Part shown: piece by piece, positions 1 through 5,483 of the stretch
Position numbering within the stretch: the first letter of the stretch is position 1
Layout of the letters: the number at the start of each line of letters is the position of its first letter
DNA from: Bacteroidales bacterium
GTDB taxonomy: Bacteria; Bacteroidota; Bacteroidia; Bacteroidales; UBA932
Assembly (NCBI GenBank): GCA_017429885.1
Contig: JAFROA010000132.1
Coordinates: forward strand, 1 to 5,483
DNA length: 5,483 bases
Reading direction: 5' to 3'
The notes under the pieces: generated by a model
Database searches by the model: none
The model's input: the letters and a program-made list of their open reading frames with translations, nothing else
Told to the model about the DNA's origin: nothing
Program-made: the position numbers and the translations under genes

Positions 1-92
1 CCCCATGAGAGAGCGGTCATGGCCTTGTTGTCTTCTCCTGCTCCACCACTCCAATCAACGACCTGGGAGCCCTCCCAGATGGCGGTCTTCTC
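1..92 (-). other. Aromatic-rich beta module, second copy, truncated by the window edge
   Basis: Residues 676-705 restart the pattern of the preceding module: E-K-T-A-I-W-E-G, then W689, and later A-L-S-W-G at the edge. The spacing between the first tryptophans of the two copies (W553 and W681) is 128 residues, equal to one module plus a short linker. Only about 30 residues are visible, so the repeat call rests on the E-K-x(2,3)-W-x-G-x(5,6)-W signature. The remainder lies beyond the left edge. Confidence 0.55.
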
Positions 93-2117
93 CTCTACTG
101 CACCGAAGTGGATAAAGGATATTCCAGTAATTTTAGCACCCTCACCATTGATGACGAATGAGAATCCCCATCCTTCTCCAGTCTTTGTGAGTTGGGAATA
201 GATAGCGGGAGTGACCTCGAATGAGAAGAATTGCGATCCGGAAGGAGCGTTATTGGCGGAAACAATATTTGCCCCGTCAAGAGTTTCCAGATTGATCGCA
301 TCCCAGTGCCCAGCCTGAAGTTTGAACTGCCACCAGTCTGAGTAAGTAGTGTAGTAGACACGGACAAGATCGCCTTCACACAGACCTGCGGTGACGAAGC
401 CATCCTCCGGACCCGCCTCGAGGTTGCTGCCCCAGCCGGCAAGGTCATGGTCGCCGGTCCAGACGAACTTCTCAGTGTAAGGAGCGGTGATCTCGAACGG
501 GACGGGCCAGGTCAGTTCTGTTCCGTCAATAAGAACTATCGCCAGACGATAAACGCCAGGGCCTATTCCTTCAGGAATGTCGAATGACATGTTATCATCA
601 CCGCGGGCAGCATAGGAAACCACCTTCTTGCCCTTGATGGACAACTGCTCCACATTCAGGAGATTCTTTCCGGTTATAGCTATCTTCTTTCCGAGAGCGA
701 ATGAAGGCTGTGCGAAGGTCACGGAAACCGCCTCGTCGTAGGTGACGGTAATGGCTTCGGTCGCAGTGTTATCTCCATTGGCGGCGGTAAGGGTAAGAGG
801 ACCCGTGTAAGCGTCTTTCGAGACAGCCACCTTTACGGAATCAGCGGTCAGGATATCGAACTTACAGTCAATGAATCCGTGTTCCTTATCACCAATCGTG
901 ACACCAGTGACAAGATCGAGATCGGTACCGGTGACGACGATATTAGTCTGGCCGGCTACCGCCTCATTCTTGTCAACCGCTGTGGCAACAGGCTTGACAA
1001 CAGCGATCTCTGAGCTGTAGGCCTGTTTCCCGGAAGCGAGAGTAACAGTGAGACCGCCATCCTTGGCACCAGCAGGGACCGTGGCGACGATGTTTTTACC
1101 ATCGAGATACCACTGGGCCTCGGCACCAGTGAACTCAACCTTAGTGACTAGGTCAAGATCGGAACCGGTGATCGACACGTCTGAGCCAGCCTTGTAGCGT
1201 CCGTCCTCAGCGAGAGAGGCGACCTCAAGATCGGTCACATTCAGAGAGATGATCGCCCCGGCCTGGAACTCCTTACCTGCGAATGAGGTGAGGACTATCT
1301 GGCCGTCGCTAGCGGAAGGCGGAAGATTGAAACTGATTGAGTTACCGTCCTCGGCGAGCTTGAATTCAACATCAGCGGCGCCTGTCAGGTTGATTTTCTC
1401 AATCATATCCAGATGGGATCCGGAGACGGTGATGACATCACCGCTCTTGTATGTGGTGGTGTCAGCAACAGCGACGGTAGGATCTCCGACCACAAGTTCG
1501 GTACCTGAATAGATCTGGTTCGGAATAGTGTTCTGATCCTCAATCTCGTTGACATCGCCCACGATGACATAACCGGAGACGGCGTTGGCGGGAACCGTGA
1601 AGGAAATCTCACTGCCCGAGTGGCTATTGAACTCGGTGACATAGACACCACCGCCGAGTATAACCTCACGGACATTGTTCAGGTACTCTCCCTTGATGGT
1701 GACGACATCACCCGACAGGACTGTCGCAGGAGCGAAGGAACTGAACACTATCGGCTCGGTGTACTCCAGGTCAAATCTGGTGGAAGCGGTCGTTCCATCG
1801 CTCGTCACTACTGTGACAGGGCCTACAGCGGCATCCATAGGAACAGTGAGACGAATCTCACTACGCTCGCCGGCAGCGACCTTCTCTATGGAAGTGACTG
1901 TCGCTCCGCCTGCGAAGCGGACCTCCGTCACTTTATCAAGGTTGGCACCGATGACGCGAAGCTGGGCACCCCTCATCACGGGGTTCGGAGCGATCGCGGC
2001 AAGGGCGAGCTTACCGGCATACTGGTCAGTGTCCAGTTCTTCTTGCTGGCAAGCGGTCAAGCCTGACATCGCGACAATAAGAGTCGCAAGAATGGAATAT
2101 TTAAATATATTCTTCAT
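1..2117 (-). CDS. Multi-IPT/TIG surface lipoprotein with tandem Trp-rich C-terminal modules, 3' end missing
   Basis: The frame opens at the ATG at 2117-2115 and runs off the left edge without a stop: 705 complete codons plus GG of a glycine codon. The start is supported by AGGAGG 8 bases upstream and by a lipoprotein signal peptide ending L-T-A-C (Cys23), followed by Q-Q-E-E-L-D, a likely surface-export signal. Residues 37-544 form six IPT/TIG-like Ig repeats, each with a G-x(2-3)-[IV]-x-G-x2-L core. Residues 549-672 are an all-beta, aromatic-rich module with W553, W562, W595, W596, W605 and W650, and a second copy begins at residue 676. No catalytic domain is visible. Position in a SusCD operon and domain make-up suggest a cell-surface glycan binder holding its binding modules away from the membrane on an Ig stalk. 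The missing end could instead hold more modules or an enzyme domain. Surface lipoprotein with IPT array is secure; glycan binding is inference. Confidence 0.88.
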   Translation of the reverse strand, partial: MKNIFKYSILATLIVAMSGLTACQQEELDTDQYAGKLALAAIAPNPVMRGAQLRVIGANLDKVTEVRFAGGATVTSIEKVAAGERSEIRLTVPMDAAVGPVTVVTSDGTTASTRFDLEYTEPIVFSSFAPATVLSGDVVTIKGEYLNNVREVILGGGVYVTEFNSHSGSEISFTVPANAVSGYVIVGDVNEIEDQNTIPNQIYSGTELVVGDPTVAVADTTTYKSGDVITVSGSHLDMIEKINLTGAADVEFKLAEDGNSISFNLPPSASDGQIVLTSFAGKEFQAGAIISLNVTDLEVASLAEDGRYKAGSDVSITGSDLDLVTKVEFTGAEAQWYLDGKNIVATVPAGAKDGGLTVTLASGKQAYSSEIAVVKPVATAVDKNEAVAGQTNIVVTGTDLDLVTGVTIGDKEHGFIDCKFDILTADSVKVAVSKDAYTGPLTLTAANGDNTATEAITVTYDEAVSVTFAQPSFALGKKIAITGKNLLNVEQLSIKGKKVVSYAARGDDNMSFDIPEGIGPGVYRLAIVLIDGTELTWPVPFEITAPYTEKFVWTGDHDLAGWGSNLEAGPEDGFVTAGLCEGDLVRVYYTTYSDWWQFKLQAGHWDAINLETLDGANIVSANNAPSGSQFFSFEVTPAIYSQLTKTGEGWGFSFVINGEGAKITGISFIHFGAVEEKTAIWEGSQVVDWSGGAGEDNKAMTALSW
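102..473 (-). other. Aromatic-rich beta module, first copy (putative carbohydrate-binding module)
   Basis: Residues 549-672 of the left-hand lipoprotein begin E-K-F-V-W-T-G and then W562. They continue with E-G-D-L-V-R-V-Y-Y, S-D-W-W-Q-F-K-L, A-G-H-W-D, F-F-S-F-E-V-T, G-W-G-F-S-F-V-I-N-G and I-T-G-I-S-F-I-H. The alternating hydrophobic strands, many tryptophans and tyrosines, and the G-D-x-[IV]-R-V-Y strand resemble jelly-roll carbohydrate-binding modules appended to Bacteroidota glycanases and surface binders. I cannot assign a numbered CBM family. Sugar binding is inferred from fold impression and context, not shown. Confidence 0.6.
486..2009 (-). repeat. Six tandem IPT/TIG-like Ig repeats within the left-hand lipoprotein
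   Basis: The six copies cover about residues 37-118, 121-207, 211-292, 295-375, 376-460 and 462-544. The core glycines sit at residues 57, 143, 233, 318, 397 and 483, giving spacings of 86, 90, 85, 79 and 86. The core sequences are V-I-G-A-N-L-D, I-K-G-E-Y-L-N, V-S-G-S-H-L-D, I-T-G-S-D-L-D, V-T-G-T-D-L-D and I-T-G-K-N-L-L, each followed by a V/I-x2-[VIL] strand. Most copies also have a late strand of the form S-[IV]-x-[FVA]-x-[VIL]-P. This is the usual IPT/TIG pattern; such domains act as spacers or modest binding surfaces in Bacteroidota surface proteins. Copies 4 and 5 are the most alike. Domain edges are estimates by eye. Confidence 0.82.
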
Positions 2118-2125
2118 ATTCAGTT

Positions 2126-2131
2126 CCTCCT
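2126..2131 (-). promoter_or_regulatory. Shine-Dalgarno site of the left-hand multi-IPT lipoprotein gene
   Basis: AGGAGG on the minus strand ends 8 bases before the ATG at 2117. It lies in the 16-base gap after the SGBP-like gene's TAA stop. It fixes the start of the left-hand open frame and is a strong match to the 16S anti-Shine-Dalgarno, which is not typical of every gene in Bacteroidota. Confidence 0.8.
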
Positions 2132-2133
2132 AA

Positions 2134-3438
2134 TTATTTGTAAGGGACAGCGCGGATGTTGTCGATCTTGATGACCGGCTGGCACTCGGTACCAGTCACG
2201 CCGCCACTCCACACGAAGATTGTGAGGGAAGAGAAGGATGCGGGAGTGATCTCCACCGTGTTAGCCGTACCGTCAGACTTGTAGGCGAAATCAGTGTAAG
2301 GAATGGTGACTGTCACCCACTTATCGCCGGTATCGAACGAACCGCTTGACTTCCAAGGGATATACAGCGCACGGGGAGCCTGAGGCACACCGTCGCCGCT
2401 TATGAACTTGTTGTTAGCTCCGGCGGTGACATTGCCATCTTTGTCAACCGCGCCTTCGGCACCACCGGTGACGACATCAACACCTCCGATGATGATCTGC
2501 ATCGCTCCAGCCTTCCAGGCATTGGCACTGGGGATATAAAGCTCGAACTTGAGAGCCATATTCTTCCAGTTGGAGAAATCAACGAAGTCGGTCAGACGAG
2601 GACTGTCAGCGTAGGACACAGGATCGTCCCAATCGCCGGGCCAGTACTCGAAGGAGAAGTTACCATCTTTCCAGCCACCCTCAGCGTCCAGGGTGACATC
2701 AACGCCACCAAGACGGAGGAAGTTGCCGGAGAGGGCGGTCTCATCGGTCTCAACGACCTGAGCGTGCCAACCATGGTTGGTCGGGTGAGGATCGTTATCG
2801 AAATTGAACAGCATTCCTCTGGAATCCTTGTACATGAACACTGACTGGGCGGTTCCGGAAGAGGTTGTAACCTTGATCTTTCCAGGCTGGGCGCCCTCAG
2901 GGACAACCACATTGATTGACGAGCCGTCGCCAGCAGTGGCGGTCACGGGATCGACACCAGGGAACTCAACCTCGACAGGAGCGAAGAGGTAAGATCCGTT
3001 GATCGTGACAGTCTCTCCAGGCTGAGCCCACTCAAGTGACATGGTGGTGATCTTCGGGGCCGGAGGAAGGACCTTGAAATCATAGGTCACTTGCTGGCCA
3101 TCCTTGGTGATCAGGTAGATCTTGTCGGTCTGTTCGACCGGCATAGTCTTGGGAATAGCGACTACGAGGGTCTTAGCGGTCATATAGCTGGAGTTCAGTA
3201 TAGCCGCCTGATCGTTGAAATAGATGTCGTGAACGCTGGTGAGGTTGTCACCGACGATGCACACGATCTCCTCCATATTGGCCTGGGTGATGACAACATC
3301 TTTGTTGGCATAGCGGATGAAATCCACTGTGGGGACTCCCGATGTCTGGACAAAACGGTCCGGATAATCAACGGAGTCGCAGGCCGCGAAGAGCAAAACG
3401 CCCAGGATCAAGCTTTTATATGTAGAATTAACTTTCAT
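2134..3438 (-). CDS. IPT/TIG surface glycan-binding lipoprotein, SGBP-B-like
   Basis: This is a 434-residue lipoprotein. Its signal peptide ends F-A-A-C with Cys20 lipidated, and the following D-S-V-D-Y-P-D is acidic, as expected for surface export in Bacteroidota. Two Ig-like IPT/TIG domains follow, at about residues 37-123 and 127-204; the second carries P-G-E-T-V-T-I-N-G-S-Y-L. Residues 206-434 begin M-L-F-N-F-D-N-D, then N-H-G-W-H, and end K-I-D-N-I-R-A-V-P-Y-K. I recognise this as the C-terminal domain of SGBP-B-type proteins (the Pfam xyloglucan-binding-domain family PF18329, named from memory). Tryptophans at 224, 256, 266, 270, 291, 308, 362 and 410 could supply the sugar-stacking platform. 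Known relatives are cell-surface binders of xyloglucan and other plant beta-glucans, but the family is broader, so no ligand is assigned. The gene starts 11 bases after the SusD stop. Its leader has only a weak GAG directly before the ATG, not a proper Shine-Dalgarno. It is an accessory binder, not an enzyme. Confidence 0.9.
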   Translation of the reverse strand: MKVNSTYKSLILGVLLFAACDSVDYPDRFVQTSGVPTVDFIRYANKDVVITQANMEEIVCIVGDNLTSVHDIYFNDQAAILNSSYMTAKTLVVAIPKTMPVEQTDKIYLITKDGQQVTYDFKVLPPAPKITTMSLEWAQPGETVTINGSYLFAPVEVEFPGVDPVTATAGDGSSINVVVPEGAQPGKIKVTTSSGTAQSVFMYKDSRGMLFNFDNDPHPTNHGWHAQVVETDETALSGNFLRLGGVDVTLDAEGGWKDGNFSFEYWPGDWDDPVSYADSPRLTDFVDFSNWKNMALKFELYIPSANAWKAGAMQIIIGGVDVVTGGAEGAVDKDGNVTAGANNKFISGDGVPQAPRALYIPWKSSGSFDTGDKWVTVTIPYTDFAYKSDGTANTVEITPASFSSLTIFVWSGGVTGTECQPVIKIDNIRAVPYK

Positions 3439-3449
3439 CTCGGGTTCAA

Positions 3450-5228
3450 TTAAAAGTCATAAGAATAAGTCTCGCGGACATCAACATGGACCGATTCGGC
3501 AGTTGAGCCAACGTTCGGATTCATAACCACATCTTCAGTCGGGAACGGCATGTAGAACATCGAAGGCTTGACATCCGTCAACTCCTGGTCAGCGTTGTAA
3601 GTGACGCTGGAGGTATCCCAAGCGCGGGCGCCGGGCCCGACATAGTTCTCCTGCGCGTCAGTGACAAACTGCTTGTAAAGACCGTCGAGACCATTATAGC
3701 CAGAGCGTTTCTGGGCAAGGAGGTCAGCGATACAAGCGTTGGCATCATAGTATGAGCGACGTACATAATCGTACCAGCGGTCTCCCTCGAGAGCGAGCTC
3801 AAGGCGTCTCTCTTTCCAGATATCATCATAAGTGACACTGGTCAAAGGCTTCGCATGAGCCCTCTCACGAATCTTGTTGACATACTCCAGAGCCGTGGCG
3901 GAGTCACCAGTAAGAAGAGCGGCCTCGGCGTAGACAAGATAGATGTCACCCAAGCGAAGTATGTGAGTGGGAAGCTGGTTGTACATACCGAATGAAGGAT
4001 AGCCGAAAGCGGCCACGTGGTCAGCCACGTCACCATAAATATGCTTGGCATAATTGGCTCCGGTCTGGCAACCGAAAGTCTTGTTAGAAGCATTGGTGTC
4101 GAAACCTCCCGGGCAATAGCTGGGATCATAGAAGAAACGGTAAAAATCAAAGCCGCCCTTGTCGGTCCAGAAATAGTCATAGAAGTCACCAAACATCATC
4201 ATTGTGGCTTGACGACGGTCATCCACATCTTTCCTTTCCTCGGGATTCTCGATAGCCGAAACTCCGAAAGCGGACTGAAGATCGACGGTGGGGCCTTTCC
4301 AGTCACCCCAGAGGTTACCGTTCTCATCGAAACCGACGTTACCCACATCGCACTGGATAGAGTTCTGGGATGTCCAGCTCTCCTCTTTGCACTGCCAATG
4401 CCAAGTGAAGAGGCACTCGCCAGTCTGCTGGAACTTGTCCGGAGTCATCCTGAAGATGTCAGAATATTTAGGAGTAAGGCTACGACCTGAGTTCTTGATT
4501 ACATCCTCGGCATACCTCTTGGCGGCAGCCAGATCATTCTGGTCAAGAGAACCATTTACTCCAGCCTTGGTCAGGTAAACCTTGGAAAGAAGAGCCTCGG
4601 CGGCATAGTAGTCGATCCTGTTAAGCTTGCCGATATAAGCGTTCTTGGGAAGGAGCTCGAGGGCGTTCTCAAGGGTCAGGATGATATATTCGTAAACATC
4701 GGCCTTCTGGACCTTGCTGACCTCGTTGTAGGTGGCTTCCTTGATAACCTCAGTGTTGTCGTGGATAATAGGAACGTCACCGAAGGTGCGGACCAACAGG
4801 AAATAAGCCATGGCCTTCCATGCGAGTGCCTCGCCAATGCAACGATTCTTCGTGGCCTGGGAAGCGTTTCCATCAGCCTCGAGGATATTCTTGATAACAG
4901 TGTTGCACTGCGCGTTGACAGCCCAAAGTGAGTAGGACATATTCTTAAGGTCCTGGTCGGTACCATTGACGGTAAGGGTAGTATAGGCGTTCTGCCCCTG
5001 ATACACGTTACCGCACATTGTCTCGGATCCGTAGATATAGAAACGGATGATGTCGTACCAAGGAGAGTTATAGAGGTAATTGACACCCTGCTCCACCTGC
5101 GCATCATTCTTATAGAAATCGCCGGTTGTGAAGCTATCCTCGGAAGGACGGTCCAGGAACTTCTCGCATGAGGAGGCGCCAAAGGCGATGACAATCGCCA
5201 CGATAATATATTTCAATGCGTTTTTCAT
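3450..5228 (-). CDS. SusD/RagB-family nutrient-binding outer-membrane lipoprotein
   Basis: The protein has 592 residues if started at the ATG at 5228-5226, within the usual 500-600 range of the family. That start is preferred because a GGAGG lies 8 bases upstream. The longer frame from 5243 would add M-E-D-K-K, has no ribosome site, and would contain the GGAGG within its own codons. The N-terminus is a lipoprotein signal peptide ending A-S-S-C with Cys21 lipidated. The N-terminal SusD-like region shows W-A-V-N-A-Q-C-N near residue 102 and G-E-A-L-A-W-K-A-M-A-Y-F followed by F-G-D-V-P-I-I at about 132-155. The C-terminal RagB/SusD region shows L-R-L-G-D-I-Y-L-V-Y-A-E-A at 424-436, the E-R-R-L-E-L-A-L-E-G-D-R-W-Y-D block at about 473-487, and P-F-P-T-E-D-V-V-M-N-P-N-V near the end. 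SusD proteins sit over the SusC barrel and deliver glycan to it. Ligand specificity cannot be predicted here. Confidence 0.95.
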   Translation of the reverse strand: MKNALKYIIVAIVIAFGASSCEKFLDRPSEDSFTTGDFYKNDAQVEQGVNYLYNSPWYDIIRFYIYGSETMCGNVYQGQNAYTTLTVNGTDQDLKNMSYSLWAVNAQCNTVIKNILEADGNASQATKNRCIGEALAWKAMAYFLLVRTFGDVPIIHDNTEVIKEATYNEVSKVQKADVYEYIILTLENALELLPKNAYIGKLNRIDYYAAEALLSKVYLTKAGVNGSLDQNDLAAAKRYAEDVIKNSGRSLTPKYSDIFRMTPDKFQQTGECLFTWHWQCKEESWTSQNSIQCDVGNVGFDENGNLWGDWKGPTVDLQSAFGVSAIENPEERKDVDDRRQATMMMFGDFYDYFWTDKGGFDFYRFFYDPSYCPGGFDTNASNKTFGCQTGANYAKHIYGDVADHVAAFGYPSFGMYNQLPTHILRLGDIYLVYAEAALLTGDSATALEYVNKIRERAHAKPLTSVTYDDIWKERRLELALEGDRWYDYVRRSYYDANACIADLLAQKRSGYNGLDGLYKQFVTDAQENYVGPGARAWDTSSVTYNADQELTDVKPSMFYMPFPTEDVVMNPNVGSTAESVHVDVRETYSYDF

Positions 5229-5236
5229 TTTCTTGT

Positions 5237-5241
5237 CCTCC
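5237..5241 (-). promoter_or_regulatory. Shine-Dalgarno site deciding the SusD start
   Basis: GGAGG on the minus strand ends 8 bases before the ATG at 5228, the same spacing as for the multi-IPT gene. It overlaps the end of the alternative ATG at 5243-5241, making that upstream start unlikely. The resulting gap to the SusC stop is 16 bases. Confidence 0.8.
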
Positions 5242-5244
5242 ATT

Positions 5245-5483
5245 CTAGAAAGTGAGATTAAGACCGAAAGAGCAAGTCATAGGAGAAGGATAACGTCCGT
5301 TGTCTACTCCGAAAGTGAGTCCGGATGAATCCTGCGTTGAGGCTCCGACCTCGGGGTCGAATCCCATGTACTTGGTGAAAGTGTAAAGGTTCTGAATATT
5401 AGTGTAGAGCCTTATGTTGTCGACTTTGATCTTGGTGAGAAGCTTCTTAGGGAAGGTATATCCCAAAGTTATATTCTTGATTC
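5245..5483 (-). CDS. SusC/RagA-family TonB-dependent outer-membrane transporter, C-terminal fragment
   Basis: This is the 3' end of a gene whose start lies beyond the right edge; 78 complete codons and the TAG stop are visible. The frame opens with I-K-N-I-T-L-G-Y, followed by P-K-K-L, then N-I-R-L-Y-T-N-I-Q-N-L-Y-T-F-T-K-Y and G-F-D-P-E-V, and ends S-F-G-L-N-L-T-F. This succession is the standard tail of SusC-like transporters: the last beta strands of the 22-strand barrel, ending in the terminal aromatic residue expected of a BAM-recognised outer-membrane protein. Members import oligosaccharides or peptides across the outer membrane, driven by TonB-ExbBD, with a SusD lipoprotein as lid. The frame should be read through the TTG at 5466, which is an internal leucine codon and not a start. 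The SusD gene follows after 16 bases. The family is secure; the substrate cannot be told from this piece, and the plug and TonB box are outside the window. Confidence 0.95.
   Translation of the reverse strand, partial: IKNITLGYTFPKKLLTKIKVDNIRLYTNIQNLYTFTKYMGFDPEVGASTQDSSGLTFGVDNGRYPSPMTCSFGLNLTF

Noticed and set aside
95..448. Minus-strand open frame of 117 codons in another frame
   Set aside because: It is a shifted frame inside the multi-IPT lipoprotein, whose own frame stays open throughout with a coherent domain pattern.
1620..2133. Two overlapping plus-strand open frames of about 150 codons each (1620-2066 and 1675-2133)
   Set aside because: They lie antisense to the multi-IPT lipoprotein, lack ribosome sites, and have no recognisable domain. 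Their Ser/Thr/Arg-rich composition is typical of frames opposite a GC-moderate coding gene.
2118..2133. Search for a terminator or promoter between the SGBP-like and multi-IPT genes
   Set aside because: The gap is 16 bases, largely taken up by the ribosome site, with no hairpin or U-tract; the genes are best read as co-transcribed.
4013..4031. Short palindrome CCACGTGG and a repeated CCACGT in a row, resembling an operator
   Set aside because: It falls inside the SusD coding region, far from any start, and is short enough to be chance.
4017..4490. Plus-strand open frame of 157 codons
   Set aside because: It is antisense to the conserved SusD coding sequence, has no convincing start signal, and its translation matches no family I know.
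5245..5466. A separate 73-residue gene starting at TTG 5466
   Set aside because: The frame continues upstream to the window edge with typical SusC residues (I-K-N-I-T-L-G-Y), so the TTG is an internal leucine codon of the transporter.

Overview
The window is part of a Bacteroidota (probably Bacteroidales) polysaccharide utilization locus (PUL). All the genes lie on the minus strand, so they read from right to left. The phylum is supported by a SusC tail followed directly by a SusD homologue, then IPT/TIG-type surface glycan-binding lipoproteins. Each of the three visible N-termini has a short lipoprotein signal peptide with acidic residues just after the lipidated cysteine. Base composition looks moderate, roughly half G+C by eye. 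That would fit many gut or rumen Bacteroidales, but genus cannot be decided from this window.

Layout in transcription order: (1) 5483-5245, the last 78 complete codons of a SusC-like TonB-dependent outer-membrane transporter, entering from the right edge. (2) 5228-3450, a complete SusD/RagB lipoprotein that caps the transporter; a Shine-Dalgarno sequence places its start five codons downstream of the longest-frame ATG. (3) 3438-2134, a complete two-IPT surface glycan-binding protein with a C-terminal domain like that of SGBP-B. (4) 2117 to the left edge, a large open lipoprotein frame with no stop in the window (705 complete codons). It has six IPT/TIG-like repeats, then one complete aromatic-rich beta module of about 125 residues and the start of a second copy.

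The gaps between genes are 16, 11 and 16 bases, with no terminator-like hairpin, so the four genes look like one transcript. Their expected joint role is at the outer surface: the two IPT lipoproteins and SusD capture a glycan, and SusC imports oligosaccharides using TonB energy. The window contains no recognisable glycoside hydrolase, regulator or promoter, so the target glycan is unknown. Nothing is left uncovered: coding density is nearly 100 percent and there is no gene-free stretch of 300 bases.

The part most worth a second look is the left-hand gene, with its long IPT array and tandem tryptophan-rich modules. I see no evidence for a wholly new type of system; this is a recognisable SusCD PUL with one unusual surface protein.
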